Below, one piece after another: positions 51,588-64,000 of a stretch of 64,000 nt of DNA. Below the pieces are notes generated by a model, which searched no databases, had not been told where the DNA came from, and saw nothing but the letters and a program-made list of their open reading frames with translations. This stretch comes from Corythoichthys intestinalis. Lineage: Eukaryota > Chordata > Actinopteri > Syngnathiformes > Syngnathidae. Position numbers and translations under genes: made by a program. The stretch's first letter is position 1, and the number at the start of each line of letters is the position of its first letter. Where the stretch lies: positions 31,986,501 to 32,050,500 of the forward strand of contig NC_080408.1 of assembly GCF_030265065.1 (NCBI RefSeq). The letters run 5' to 3'.

Positions 51588-54500
51588 GCTCGGAGACACC
51601 TCGGCTCCGGGGGTGAATGGGTTAATACAACAATTCACAGCAATAACAGGTAAAAACTGTACGTCGTTTTCAGCCCAAATTAACAGTTAATGTGTAGGGG
51701 ACGTGTGGGAACGGTTCCTCGGGTCGGTAGCAACCAGGAAATGGGTGCGGAGTTGTTAAAAGGGACGTTAAATGTGGCTGGTGCTCCTCCGCTGTCAGTA
51801 GGGGAGAAAAGCAGAGCCCCTTTTAACTGCCAACTATTAAAAGACTCTACACTCACTAGTGAGTGTGGAAGTTAAACCTTTTTGATAGTAAGTTAACTTT
51901 TCACCCGTAGTGCTTATGTGTGGTGGTGACTACAAGTTACATATCGTGATCTCTTAGCTGCCTCTGGTGTTACTTTTACATTTCGTGTTGTGCATAACTG
52001 CAGAATGGAGGACCAAGCTTTGCCTTCATTCTCACCACCTTTAGCTACTACTTGTCATGTCTTCGAAGAACGTGATTGCCGTGGAAACTCCACGCGTCTC
52101 AGTGTAATTTGTGTGCCTGCACGTTAGACATCCATACACCACACAATCGGTTATTCATGTCCACGCGAACAAAACGATGAGAGAGTAAAGTTTATTTCAC
52201 GTAGACATGTTTGGAGGGCTACCGCTCCACCATGTTGGGAGGCTGGAACGCGCATGCGCAATGGGAATCGGAAGTGAGAAACTCCTATCCTGCAGGACAG
52301 GTAGTATAAACCAAAACTGCGGCTACAGAATACACATGACTTTTTTTGTAAATGATGACGATTTTTTTTATCCTAATGCACATATTGTAACCTCATAATT
52401 TGTAACGACAAAATATTCCAAATATTCTTGTTAATTAAACGTGATTGTCGAAATTTGCGCTTTTATTACGTCGTTCTTATCACGTCGAACTGAAACTGCA
52501 TTGCATAATGGGAAATTTTGCTTGTCAACCACGGGGATGCACTCGATCAACGCCTTGTCTCGAGCTTTAATGCTGGGTTATTTACCTGGGGGTTAATTCA
52601 CATTTTAATACTACCACTATCAGATTGCAGAACAGAAGCTGTCAATTACCAGGGCCTGACCGATATGGACTTTTTGGGGAGGCCAGTGTTGATTCTGTTA
52701 TATTGATTTTGCAAGTCCTAAAGGTGTTGTAAAGACATCTGGAAGCTGCTTTAAAATGTGTCTCCTTCAATACTCTACAGGGGCTACAGAGAGTGTAGGG
52801 AAGCATATGTTGGAAGCATGCAACAACAATCTGGAAATGGCAGTGACCATGTTTCTGGATGGAGGCGTGGTGGCGGAGGAGCCCAGCACAAGCTCTGGTT
52901 CGGCAGCGTCCAGCAGCAGGGTTCCGCCTTCAGAGTGAGTGTTCGTGTTCGTCCTCCAACTACTTTCTCTCTGTTATGGTCCTTTTGGTTAGATGTTGAG
53001 CGTTTTGCATCTTGTGTGTGGTCACAGCGAAGTACGAGCGCCCATTCCCCAAAAGCAGGACATACTAGTGGAGCCGGAGCCGCTTTTTGGAGGTATTGCA
53101 TTAATTTAATCTTAGATCACTGCATTCTTGCAAGGACTTTAGTAACACTTTAAGCGTTGCTGTTTCTCTTACACCTCCAGTGCCAAAACGGAGGAGGCCG
53201 GCTCGATCCATATTTGATGGCTTTAGAGACTTCCAGACGGAAACAAGTGAGTTTCTTTTAGGGCTAAAACGATTCATCAATTAAATTCAATAATTCAATA
53301 AAGGATGGACAAAGCCATCCGTTTCTCTTTCAGTGCTTTATTTTACCAGCTGTCAGATCAGTCTGTAAAGATAAGCTTATTTGGGTTTGCAGTTTTATTA
53401 TCTTTACAGTAGGCATGTGCCGGTATGAGATTTTCACGGTACGATAACCGTGAGCAAAAATACCGCGGTTTCACGGTATCACGGTATTGCAATTATAGCT
53501 CCAAAATTTTGAGATGTATGGGTTTAAAAAATTTTTAAAAAATTCCATTGAACAGGATTTTTTTTCAAAACATATTTGCAAATAGGAACATGAATATAAT
53601 GTGAAAATAAATAAACAAAAAATAACATATTTTATATAAAATTAAAATAAATAGAACCTAGACTATACCCACAGCCACAGCTCAAGTTGCTCAATATTAG
53701 AGTAAGAACAAAATAATTGCTATAAAGAGTAAAAAGACTTCTAAATAAAATTAAAAATATATACTGTATGACTTTTTTTAAGGGGGAAGCTCAAGTGAAG
53801 TTTCGCCATTTTCAGCCACTGTGTCAACTCTAGTCTACATGATGCCATGCCTTTGTGTTAAAAAGAACAAAGAATTCATAAGTTAATAAGTTAGTTGAAA
53901 ATGTATAAGTTAGTTATATAAATTAGATAAAATGAAAATATTGTTGAGGAAAGGTTTCTTCTAAAAAAAAAAAAAAAGTGAGGAGTGAGACCTCCTTTTC
54001 CCAATTAGCGATCTTTGACGCGATTCTTTTTCTTCCCCCCCTTCATTCAAGCTTGTCTCTCACTCAGCGGCTGTGAGACATAAAACCACAACGAAGCTGC
54101 TCTCCCAGCTTAGCCTAGGCTAAAATTTGTCTTTGTAAGTTTTAGTTAGTTTGTACATTGAATTTGAAAGGAAAATGTGCGTTTTGTTTTTGGCGAACTT
54201 TTTAATGGTGCTACTGCTATCCTGTTGAACCTAATCACACGTGGAAAAATACAATTTTACAAAGTTTTAAATGTATTCATTTGTATATTTCACCATGGTT
54301 TGAGTGCTCAATAAATTGAAGAAAAGTACGCCTTGTGTTTGGAGGATTTGTTTGTGGGTTTGCTGGCTGTTTAGTGACACTGACGGCAACAAACGGGAAG
54401 GGGTGAGCGCTGCCGCACCAAGCCACTTCGGCTGCATTTTGGCGCATGAAAAATAGCGAATACCGTACTAAGGTATGACGGAAAATTTTAGTGGTTTTGA

Positions 54501-57500
54501 AACCGCGACGTTTTCACACCACGGTAAACCGTGAAACCGGTAACCGGCACATGTCTACTTTACAGTTTAGGTTATTAGCAATATTCCAGTGGATAAGGAT
54601 GCTGCTAATTTCCCCCTCAATTTTCCCATCTCGTATGTGTCACCGTCTTGCCCAATCCTGACGTTTCATAAGTGGATCAAAATCATGTTTGTTGTCCATA
54701 AAATTTTTAATGAGCTCCAAGGTGAAGTGTTTAGGCTGGTTTATGCTTCTGTGTTGCGATGATGGCGGACCTACGGCGTTCACGCAGACCCAATTTAAGA
54801 CTGCTGCAACCATTAATCGATGAACTCTAGTATTTCGATTAGAAAAAAAAGATTCAAATTAAATTTTGCTGCTTCGAGTATTCGTTTAATTATTGTGGCG
54901 TTGTAATGGTTTATTTGGAAAGTGTTTGCATTCAGTTTTATTGATTTGAGTGGATTCACTGCCCTCTAGTCGGCCTCATTTCACATGGCTGAATCCAGCT
55001 GCTCTATGTTAAGTTTTTGTTTGAGCTAATGTTTTTTTTAGTGGATTCGTAATTTAGTTTATGGGTATATTTAGCTGTTTTTTTGGGAATATGTGTCCGA
55101 ACAGTTTGTTAAGAGTATTGTTAAAAATTAAAAATAAAAAAAGAGCGTTTTATAGCATTGAAGCTAGCGGACTTTTGCTATGTAAGTTAGCCAATTGTTC
55201 TTTTGTTGTACATAGATCCTTATTTAATTATTTTTTATACCATTTGAGGCTCAGCTCAGGTATTTTAATTTTTCATGTTCCTCATCTGATTACTCGATTA
55301 TTCGACAAACTATTTCATCGATTAATCGACTACTAAAATAATCGATAGCTGCAGCCCTAGACTCAATGCCGTAGCCTGACGTCCGCCTCCAAAAAATCCT
55401 GACTACGCATCACGTCAACGCATCTTGACTAGACATGTGCCGGTTAGCGGTTTCACGGTTTACCGTGGTGTGAAAACGTCGCGGTTTCAAAACCACTAAA
55501 ATTTTCCGTCATACCTTAGTACGGTATTCGCTATTTTTCATGTGCCAAAATGCAGCCGAAGTGGCTTGGTGCGGCACCGCTCACCCCTTCCCGTTTGTTG
55601 CCGTGAGTGTCACTAAACAGCCAGCAAACCCAAAAACAAATCCTCCAAACACAAGGCGTACTTTTCTTCAAATTATTGAGCTCTCAAATCGTGGTGAAAT
55701 ATACAAATAAATACATTTAAAACGCTGTACAATTGTATTTTTCCACGTGTGATTAGGTTCAACAGGATAGCAGTAGCTCCATTAAAAAGTTCGCCAAAAA
55801 CAAAACACACATTTTCCTTTCAAATTCAATATACAAACTAACTAAAACTTACAAAGACGAATGTTAGCCTAGGCTAAACTGGGAGAGCAGCTTCTTTTAT
55901 GTCTCACAGCCGCTGAGTGAGAGAAAAGCTTGAATGCAGGGGGGAAAGAAAAAGAATCGCGTCAAAGATCGCTAATTGAGAGAGGAGGTCTCACTCCTCA
56001 CTTTATTTTTTATTTTTTTTTTAGACGAAACCTTTCCTCAACAATATTTACATTTTAACTAATTTATAAAACTAACTCATACATTTTTAACTAACTTATG
56101 AATTATTTGTTCTTTTTCACACAAAGGCATGGCATCATGTAGACTAGAGTTGACACAGTGGCTGAAAATGTCGAAACTTCACTTGAGCTTCCCCCCTCAA
56201 AAAAAAGTCATACAGTATATATTTTTAATTTTATTTAGAAGTGTTTTTACTTTTTATAGCAATTATTTTGTTCTTACTCTAATATTGAGCAACTTGAGCT
56301 GTGGCTGTGGGTATAGTCTAGGTTCTATTTATTTTAATTTTATATAATATTTATTGTTTGTTAATTTATTTATTTTCACATTATATTCATGTTCCAATTT
56401 GCAAATATGTTTTGAAAAAATCCTGTTCAATGGATTTTTTTTTTTTTTTTTTTAAACCCATACATCTCAAAATTTTGGAGCTATAATTGCAATACCGTGA
56501 TACCGTGAAACCGCGGTATTTTTGCTCACGGTTATCGTACCGTGAAAATCTCATACCGGCACATGCCTAATCTTGACGTGAACGTCAAAGGACCGTGATT
56601 GGTCCGCTCAGAATGTTGTTTCCGGTTCAGCACAACAATACCGCCGTTTTCAAACATCCGCAAATGTCTTTTGGTTCGCCTACGCTTACACATTTGAATT
56701 AACACCATTTGTTTTTTACCCAATGATTAACTGCAGCTGTAAATACACGTTCTATCTCCCGATTCCATTGCTGTCTATAACCGGAGGAAAACTTAATGAA
56801 TTTGAGAAGAGTGCTCCAAAACCGTGCAAAGACAAAGCCGCATCCTTCTAGTGACTTGGCGGTGAATTACAGAGCAACGCGGTCCATTTAAAACAACTTC
56901 AAATGCTCAATGACAACGTAGGGTCGACGCCGTCGCTCCGTCTTCACCGCAACACGCAAGCATAACTCAGCCGTTAGCCAGCAACATCCTAAAATGAAAT
57001 CCGTCCTGGTCATTCAAAAAGGCAGTTGGTGAACGTGGTTTCTTTTCTCCTTGGTGTTTCAATATGTCGTTAATTTCAGTTTCAGTGTGAAAAAAACATT
57101 CCGCCTAAATACCGATGTACTCAATAAAGTCAATTCTACGGAACTACAGACACAACTGTCGGGTGGCTACCAATGATGAAGTCTGTTTCAACCATTGCCT
57201 CACTATCTTTTCATCCTTCTATGGTCAGGTGTTTTCCCCTCACTTGCTCCCCGTCTTTTTCCAGTCCGCCAAGAACAGGAGCTGCGGAACGGTGGAACGG
57301 TAGACAAGAAACTTAGTACTCTAGCAGACCTTTTCCGTCCTCCCATTGAGCTGATGCACAAAGGCAGCTTTGAAACGGTAAGGGGTCCTTCTTTTTGTTT
57401 GTAAACCATCCCTCGGAGGAAAGTACATGTACTGCAAATGGAAGAAAGGGAAACTTACTGGCTGCCTCATACCCATTTGAGATTGTACAATTTAGAATTT

Positions 57501-60500
57501 GTCGAAATTCTCCTTAGAAAATCGTTAAAACAACAACCTTTGATTGGAGCTCTTTTGTATAGATTATAATTACAGTAAAAAGTGTGTTTTTGGTGCCATT
57601 TTTTCTAGAACTCAAAAGTTAAGACAAAATGTTCCTGACAAAATAAATATTCAGAAATTCCCTGAGAAGTCATCATATGGTTTAGCAGCGTTCCTGTATA
57701 TGATTTTTTTTTTTTTAATGATTTCGTTTAGATTTACTTTTCTAAAAAGAAAACGTTTATTGTAAAGGTGCAACAATTAATTAATCGACAACTACCGTAA
57801 TCGATTCGCAAATTAATCAACAACTATATTGATAACCGATTAATCGTCTAGGACCTTCTTCACCTTAAACTTGTCTGAATTGTTGAAATTATAACATAGA
57901 TATAGCTTCTCAGTTGTAAATATCAGATTTCTTCATTATATTTTTGTTAAGTCAAAGTCGGACAAGAACAAAAGTCTACTTTTACTTTGGAAAGCAACAA
58001 TTCACATTTTCGGACATCTTGCTGTCTAAACTAGATTCTTAATAAGGCTGCAACAACTAATCAATTGAATCGATATAATAATAAGTTAGTTGCCAACAAA
58101 TTTGATAATCGATACAGTTAGGCCTGTTGCGATAACAAATTTTAGTGTGCGATAATTTATTTAATAAATTATTGCGATATGCGATATTATTGCACCCCCC
58201 AATTAAAAAAAAAAAATACAATAACACTGTGAGAATACAGTATATATTAATAGATCATGTACACCCATTTAAACGCAATAAATGTTTACTCTTAAATTCA
58301 AAAATACCTTTTAGGAAATCACAACTAAAAACAATAGACCATGCCTCTTTTAAGTAAAAGACCATAATATTAATACTTACACAGAAGAAATAAAATGTGT
58401 TTTTAAGAAAAATAAAATTCCACTTAATAATTTAAGCATCTAGGCAAATGAAAACGTTTCCCCTCATAGCTTCTGCTATGGCGTTCCATGTGTAATACAT
58501 TGGTACCTCTACATACGAAGTTCATTCCTTTCAGGAGCTTGTTTGTAAGTCGAAATGGTCGTATGTCGAGCAGGATTTTCCCATAAGAATACTCCGCGAC
58601 CCTCGTGAGGACAAAGTGGCATGGAAAATGAATGAATGAATAAATAATTCGTTCCACAGCCCAAAGACCAACACTGCATCCTTAATAAATACTGCTGTTA
58701 CTATTGCAAATAGCAATTACAAAGAGCAAAACAAATAAAATATGAATAAAAATCAGAATAACAATAATATAATAATAGCAATAATAACAATAATACAGTA
58801 CATTACCTGTAATAATGTAACAAATCGACTTCTAATGTGGCTGACTTTTTTTGCTGTACCTGAACGCACCGCGGGGCTGACGGTGAGCAGGAGAGCACTA
58901 TTTTACTTTCTGTTTCGATCTTGGCTTCAACAGCAGTGGACACTCGGCGAGTTAATGGAATAAATTATTTGAAACCTGCCGAAGCTGACGATTTCTTAGG
59001 CGATGTTACCACAATAAGAACTGTCACCTTAATTTAGCGAACGGAGGGGGACCGCTGGCCGAGACTGGCATTCTATGACCCAGTTCATGGATGCACACAA
59101 CATGTTTATATTTTGCCATCATCCACATCTTCATTTCAATGGTAAGCGTCACCTTTTCGTTTTTATCCTCCACCTGCACTGTCACCTTTTCTTTTTTTTT
59201 TCCTCCACCTGCACTAAACTTAAACTGCACTCAACTAAAAAAAGAACTAAAATGCATTTTGCGTAGTTGGTAACAAGAAAGCCGAACTTTTAACAGCACG
59301 TCAGCAGCTGCACGCGAGGCGATAAATCTCAGTGGAAAATTTATTGCCTTCATTTTTATTTACCGTGCGATAAATGGAATTATTGCATATTGCGACAGGC
59401 TTATATACAGTTGAAGGAAATAGTCATCCATTTTGTCTTCATTGCTCGTTGCAACATGCCGAAAAGAACTTCAAGGTAAATTGTGAAAGTAATTGAAAGA
59501 AGTGACATTTATCTGATTAATGTTTAATTAATCGTCATACTAATCGATTATGAAAATAATCGTTAGTTGCAGCCCTAGTTTATTGGCTAACATGCCTTAA
59601 TGGGGCAAGCTCAAGATTAGCTTGGGCAATTAAAATTTCTAGGGCTTTAGCCTCTGAACTTTTTTCGCATCATGAAATACATGTTCATCAAATTTTGCTG
59701 CGGTTGGTGAAAACCGCCAGGGCCTTTTTAAATTTCCAAGGAGAGTTTCATGAATACAGTGGTTCCTAAATTCTAAACTTAATTCATGACTTTGCTGTTT
59801 GTTTACAATCTGTAATAGGCGAAAGAATGTGGCCAACTGGAGAACAAGTGGTTGATGATCAACATTCAGAATGTCCAAGACTTTGCTTGCCAGTGCCTGA
59901 ACAGAGACGTGTGGAGTAACGATGCCGTGAAGAACATCATCAGAGAACACTTTATTTTCTGGCAGGTACGCAGCTCTTCTTCGACTCCCCTTAAGCCCTT
60001 TTGTTTGCTCAGCGGAGTCTACAGGAATGCAATTGTAAGGCTGTCAAAACAAAACAGTTTGACTCTACTTACAGCTAAGCTCTTGACATGGAGCGGATTA
60101 ACGATCTTTGTCTCAATGTGTGTTAAAGGTATATCACGACAGTGAAGAGGGAGAACGATACATCCAGTTCTATAAACTCAACAAATTTCCATATATTTCC
60201 ATTCTAGATCCACGCACCGGTGAGTTGTCTTGTGAGTAACAGACTTATCGTGTACAATTAATCAATTTTATCATGCTTATGTCATTTTTTTTACTCTCTC
60301 GTCACATGGACTTGGAAAAAGCAGCTTCATTTTCTTCAATATTATACCCATGAGTTTAATGCCAGGGAAATCACTGTAGTCTTCCGTAACATTTTACATG
60401 TGTACCGTATTGGCCCGAATATAAGACGGCCCTGATTATTAGACGACCCCCTCTTTTTCAAGACTCAAGTTTGAAAAAAAGAGTTTTTGAACACCAAATT

Positions 60501-63500
60501 AATTTTTATACAGAAAATAAATACAGTACATCTGAAACAAATGATTATAACAATATATTTGAGAGAAAAAGCATGTTATTTTGCCTCTCTCAAATCTTAA
60601 TATCTGAACATTTAAATATGTAAACTAAAGTGCAATCACATTCGTAAATGAATGGCTTCTAGTTTTTGAAATTTAAATAAACCAATCTATTGTGATAAAA
60701 CAACAAAATTGCAATAACTACATTAACCATCAAAGTAACTATGTAACTAGTAACATCTAACTGTAGTCTTGAGACAAATCTGAATAAGGAAAAACATTGC
60801 AATAAAATAATGCAAACTGGTTAAACTTCAGAGTAGCTGAGATCTGTCGTGACTCATGACAGAACATCGCTTCAGTGATATGTGGCGCCATCTAGCGTCG
60901 TGAATGGGTATAACGTTGAGACCGCGAATACAAGCGACCCCCACTTTTTCAGTCTTATTTCAATGCAAAAAACACTGTCTTATATTCGGGCCAATACGGT
61001 ATTTGTTTTAGTAATAGCCGTGCACTAAATACGAGAGTTTAGGATCAATATATGTTATATGTTGTCTGCAACTTCGGCGTACGTCAGCGACTTAAGTTGT
61101 TGCCATGACACCTTTTCCTTGTCATTCATGTTTGTAGAGGTGCGCGGGAATATGCAGAGATGGATCAAAACTGGATCGGAGGTGGTTTATTTAATAGGTG
61201 GTTGGCCCCTAGTGAAAATAACAGTGCCCGGTGCAAAGTAGGGATGTGACAATATATCGAAAGTAGAGGTGTGTGTTGCCTCATATCTGGCAATACGATT
61301 TGTATCACGATTCATAAGTGACTATTCGATCCCGATTAATCCCGATACTACACTTTAAGACGATTATTGCGATATTTGTATATCACTTTTGAAAAAAACC
61401 CAAATCAGAATAGAGACAAAAATACATTTATATCAATTTCTTGCCGAAACTTCATCCAGCATTCAAGTAAACATGTTTTTATCTTTGAACAACATATGGC
61501 TTTTATTATAAAATTTTCTATTTTTTAGTGCCAACCTTGATTTATTGCAAACCAGCTTTAGTCCAAACTTGCCTACAGTATTTTTTGCACTATAAGTCGC
61601 GCCTGAGTATAAGTCGCACCAGCCATAAAATGCCCAACAAAGAGGAAAAAAACTAAGTCGCGCCGGAGTATAAGTCTCATTTCTGGGGGAAATTTACTTG
61701 ATAAAATCCAAAGCATAGAACAGATATCTCATCTTGAAAGGCAATTTAAAATAAAAATACATTACAGAACAACATGCTGAATAAGTGTACAGTATGATAA
61801 TGTTACATGATGCATGAACAACGAAATGCGAACGTGACCGGTATGTTACTGTAACATAGCTATTAGGAGTTATTCAGATAACTATAGCTTTAAGAACATG
61901 CTAACAAGTTTACCAAACCATCAGTGTTAATCCAAAAATTCAAAATAACATGTGAAATGATATAGTAATGAGTTCATAATTTCACACATAACTCACTCCA
62001 GAGTATAAGTCTCACCCCCAGCCAAACTATCAAAATAAACTGCGACTTATAGTACGAAAAATACGGTAAATGTAGAATTCTAAAGATGGGGGGAAAAAAA
62101 TCTTCAGGTTGTAAAGCACGTCAATAATGAACTTTTTTTTTTTTTTAACGGCAGGTCAAAACATTAGCTTGAGGATTCAGGTGTACCAACCACCAGAGGG
62201 CTAAAAGACTAAAACTAGGTTCTTCTATCTACAACTGTCCAACATAACTGTAGTGCAAGTGATTTCATGCCTCTGTTTCTGCAGTAAAAGCAAAAAGGAG
62301 CCCAAATTTCAGACTTAGAAAGGTGCTTCAGGGCATCGCGTATCTCAATCTCCACCATGTGGAAACTTTTTCTCCATGGCACTAAACCTCGCGAGACTAT
62401 AGTGTAAAGAAGCCACCCGGCTGCCAACTAATGGGCGGTAGTCGAAGTGCAGCCACTGTATTGTTTGTTTCCACCAAAAACACACGTGTAAGGATCGATA
62501 TAGACTGATTTTGAATCGATACGACAATTGTGGGACATAATATCTTAATATATCTCATTATCGATTTTTTAAAAAACCATTAATAGAAAAGGTGATATAT
62601 TGCTGTACTTTGTAGCCCAAAAGGTTATCGATATACTCCTGCCAAGAATCGATATATCGTTTTAAAAAGGAGTCACTTTAAAAAAAAAAAAGGAATCAAC
62701 AAGTTGCTACCAAAATCTTCCATTATAATAGTGTCTTTAGCTCACTCACTGTCATTGACGGCACTAGAAATCCAATTCATTTTGACTGGATTGGACGTCT
62801 TGGGCCGTCACTGGCACTGAAACCAGAGCATTCCCAGCCAGTCTTTTGTGGGCATTTGCAGGGCACTTCCTGTTCATTTTAGTAAATTTACAGGTTACTT
62901 CCTGTTGATTTTGAGTTACTTTCTAGTAATTTGAGGACATTGTTCATTTTCAGTAACCCAAAATCAACAGGAAGTAATCCATAAATGCCTCAACAGGAAA
63001 AGGAAGTGACTGAAAATCGAAATGAAATGACGTGAAATACCTCCAAAATGAACCCAAAATGGCCATTGATGGCCGTAGATGTCCAATCCATTTGAAGTGG
63101 GAGTGTCAGTTCATTCAAATGGATTGGATGTCTACTAGTGATAACTAATTCCAATTCAAAGCAGATGTATGAAAACTTGTTTTGTCGTGTAGAATATCCT
63201 AGAATGATTTACTGACCCATGTATTGATAATTGTTGTATCACCATGTCATGAGATCATCATTATCGTGAGCCTTGTATCGCATATCGTATCGTGAGGTAC
63301 TCAGAGGTTCTCACTCCTTGTAAATAGATTGCAAAAAGACTTATCATTTGGGAGATCAAAGCCGTCGAGTCACACATGAGAGGAAAAACACACAAGTTAC
63401 TGTGAAAGAAAATGTCAGAAATTGTTGCAACTTGCAACATGTTTTGGTCTTAAATTATATTTTTAAGGTCTTACAAATGTCTTACAAAGTGTTAAAATTG

Positions 63501-63725
63501 ATGTTTAAAAGGGTGCCTTGTCTTGATGAAACATTTGTTTTTGCCTTTTTAGGTGTGTTGTGTTTTAACCACATAGTTCTGTTCACCACTGTAGGTCAAA
63601 AAATGGTGGAGTGGAACGAGCTGGACGTGGCGTCCTTCCTGGAGCAGGCCACTGGCTTTTTGGCAGAACACGGGCAGTTGGATGGGCCATCTTGCCCTGC
63701 CCCGCCGGCCAAACGGGCTCGCTCT
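51580..63725 (+). CDS. ubxn7: UBX domain-containing protein 7, first eight exons
   Basis: Exons 51580-51649, 52781-52934, 53028-53092, 53181-53246, 57265-57377, 59819-59965, 60129-60219 and 63595-63725, all GT-AG, 837 nt in frame (279 residues); the gene continues past the right edge. Residues 1-55 form a UBA domain (GLIQQFTAITG, ESVGKHMLEACNNNLEMAVT, MFLDGG), which binds ubiquitin. A linker has EEPSTSSG and EVRAPIPQKQDILVEPEPLF. Then PKRRRPARSIFDGFRDFQTE and LADLFRPPIELMHKGSFET lead into a UAS (thioredoxin-like) domain (KWLMINIQNVQDFACQCLNR, EHFIFWQVYHDSEEG, FPYISILDPRTG). The UIM and the p97-binding UBX domain lie outside the window. UBXN7 links p97/VCP to cullin-RING ligases. Near identity to the human order makes the call firm. 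Confidence 0.97.
53410..54557. mobile_element. Non-autonomous hAT, GGCATGTGCCGG family, copy 1
   Basis: A 1148-bp element, TAGGCATGTGCCGGTATGAG to ...GTAACCGGCACATGTCTA. Exact 8-bp duplication CTTTACAG (53402-53409, 54558-54565). ACCGCGGTTTCACGGTATCA-type sequence lies near the left end. In ubxn7 intron 4. Confidence 0.95.
54795..55359. mobile_element. hAT, GGCTGCAG-ATCGATT family, copy 3
   Basis: TTAAGACTGCTGCAACCATT to ...GATAGCTGCAGCCCTA. Flanks GACCCAAT and GACTCAAT match at seven of eight. About 565 bp; closely similar to the outer parts of 48741-51224. Confidence 0.8.
55430..56569. mobile_element. Non-autonomous hAT, GGCATGTGCCGG family, copy 2 (inverted)
   Basis: A 1140-bp element in the opposite orientation to 53410-54557, TAGACATGTGCCGGTTAGCG to ...CATACCGGCACATGCCTA. 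Exact 8-bp duplication ATCTTGAC (55422-55429, 56570-56577). The two copies look about 95% identical. Confidence 0.95.
58119..59403. mobile_element. hAT with TAGGCCTGTTGCGATA ends
   Basis: TAGGCCTGTTGCGATAACAA to ...GCATATTGCGACAGGCTTA. Flanks GATACAGT and TATACAGT match at seven of eight. CGATAAT/TTATTGC words lie near both ends. It contains the GGTACCTC-family fragment at 58498. Confidence 0.8.
58498..59222. mobile_element. TA-flanked transposon, GGTACCTC family, copy C (3' truncated)
   Basis: Left end CATTGGTACCTCTACATACG after TA (58496-58497). Similarity to copy A continues to the CCTCCACCTGCACTAA block, where it stops; the right tip is absent. A short GACCCTCGTGAGGACAAAGT ... GAATGAATGAATAAATAA segment (58599-58648) looks like an inserted SINE tail. 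Confidence 0.65.
60405..60999. mobile_element. TA-flanked MITE, CCGTATTGGCCCGAATATAAG ends
   Basis: A 595-bp element with inverted ends of about 25 bp (CCGTATTGGCCCGAATATAA and reverse complement), flanked by TA (60403-60404, 61000-61001). In ubxn7 intron 7. Non-coding. Confidence 0.85.
61239..63316. mobile_element. Repeat with TAGGGATGTGACAATAT and CGATA-rich ends
   Basis: The left end TAGGGATGTGACAATATATC and the right part (ATCGTATCGTGAGGTACTCA, to about 63316) have the style of a hAT with degraded ends. It contains the MITE at 61576-62066 and a TTTGACTGG-type stretch (62745-63150). I found no convincing target duplication. Confidence 0.4.
61576..62066. mobile_element. TA-flanked MITE, ACTATAAGTCGC ends
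   Basis: A 491-bp element. Left tip CAGTATTTTTTGCACTATAA, right tip (reversed) CCGTATTTTTCGTACTATAA, each beside TA. The tips continue with GTCGC. In ubxn7 intron 7. Non-coding. Confidence 0.85.
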
Positions 63726-63911
63726 GTAGGTCCCTCATCTTCTGTGTTGCCCCTCCATCGCGGAGACTTATCACCGTGTACCTTTGTTTTTTTACCTTTG
63801 CGGTATGAGGTACCATCCTAGATGTTGGCTTTGGTGATAATGCAGACAGATTTTGAGGTATGACAAGGTTGCAGGCGGCACATATGGAAGTAGTTTCTGT
63901 CACAGTGATAG

Positions 63912-64000
63912 TAGGCATGTGGCGGTATGAGATTTTGACGGCATGATAACCTTAAGCAAAAATACCGCGGGTATTACGCTATTACAATTATAGCTCTAAA
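63912..64000. mobile_element. hAT, GGCATGTGCCGG family, copy 3 (cut by window edge)
   Basis: TAGGCATGTGGCGGTATGAG followed by ATAACC...AAAAATACCGCGG matches the left end of 53410-54557. It begins 186 bp after the last ubxn7 exon in the window. Confidence 0.85.

Larger units (their letters stand above)
54730..57070. repeat. Older repeat hosting two hAT insertions
   Basis: The sequence outside the hAT copies (54730-54786, 55368-55421, 56578-57070) reads as one older GACGTC/CGTCAACG-rich repeat once the insertions are removed. Family unknown, ends unclear. In ubxn7 intron 4. Confidence 0.4.
57763..59577. mobile_element. hAT, GGCTGCAG-ATCGATT type, copy 4, with nested elements
   Basis: TAAAGGTGCAACAATTAATT to ...CGTTAGTTGCAGCCCTA. 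Exact 8-bp duplication GTTTATTG (57755-57762, 59578-59585). It contains the hAT at 58119-59403. In ubxn7 intron 5. Confidence 0.9.

Noticed and set aside
58424-58657. 77-codon minus-strand frame
   Set aside because: It lies in the GGTACCTC-family transposon fragment; the same sequence gives frames in every copy.

Overview
This is a piece of a teleost fish nuclear genome, probably from a percomorph-type species. Three spliced, vertebrate-type host genes sit in a dense field of DNA transposons, and many of the elements are nested inside one another. The repeat types (Tc1, many non-autonomous hAT families with clean 8-bp target duplications, an L2-type LINE, THAP, Myb/SANT and P2RX7_C transposon proteins) are those typical of ray-finned fish. 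There is no bacterial-style gene organisation. All coordinates were read by eye.

Host genes. (1) On the minus strand, 24726 to 15419, seven exons (all introns phase 1) encode a 269-residue type I membrane protein. It has a signal peptide, a short alpha1-like segment, an MHC class I alpha2-like domain, no Ig-type alpha3 domain, one transmembrane helix and a Tyr-containing tail ending NGYRSL. This is the architecture reported for the teleost MHC class I 'H' lineage. (2) On the plus strand, 40000 to 46972, ten exons encode ppp1r7 (sds22; 345 residues), complete. (3) On the plus strand, from 51580 and running off the right edge, eight exons encode the first 279 residues of ubxn7 (UBA domain, UAS domain); the UIM and UBX parts lie beyond the window.

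Left region (1-14.9 kb) is transposon debris. Its skeleton is a fossil DNA transposon with a Myb/SANT gene on the minus strand (pieces at 7878-7641, 4847-4491 and 421-172) and a divergent SAP-like gene on the plus strand (8088, duplicated at 9155). It was invaded by a fold-back THAP element (4848-7640), a hAT remnant (590-1750), a Tc1 (1752-3553) that itself carries a hAT (2196-3141), and a near-complete Tc1 (11478-13109).

Middle region (15-40 kb). The MHC-like gene is stretched by repeats in its introns. An L2-type LINE (27033-28806) follows. Then a 10.6-kb hAT insertion (29177-39813, 8-bp duplication GGTTAAGC) holds a second hAT (30823-33955), a solo LTR (34020-34430), a third hAT (34489-39682) and, inside that, a large palindromic element with arms of about 0.93 kb. 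This whole stack landed only about 190 bp upstream of the ppp1r7 start codon.

Right region (40-64 kb). The ppp1r7 and ubxn7 introns and the space between the two genes hold further hAT and TA-flanked elements. These include a four-element nest at 48741-51224 and an inverted pair of 1.14-kb hAT copies in ubxn7 intron 4.
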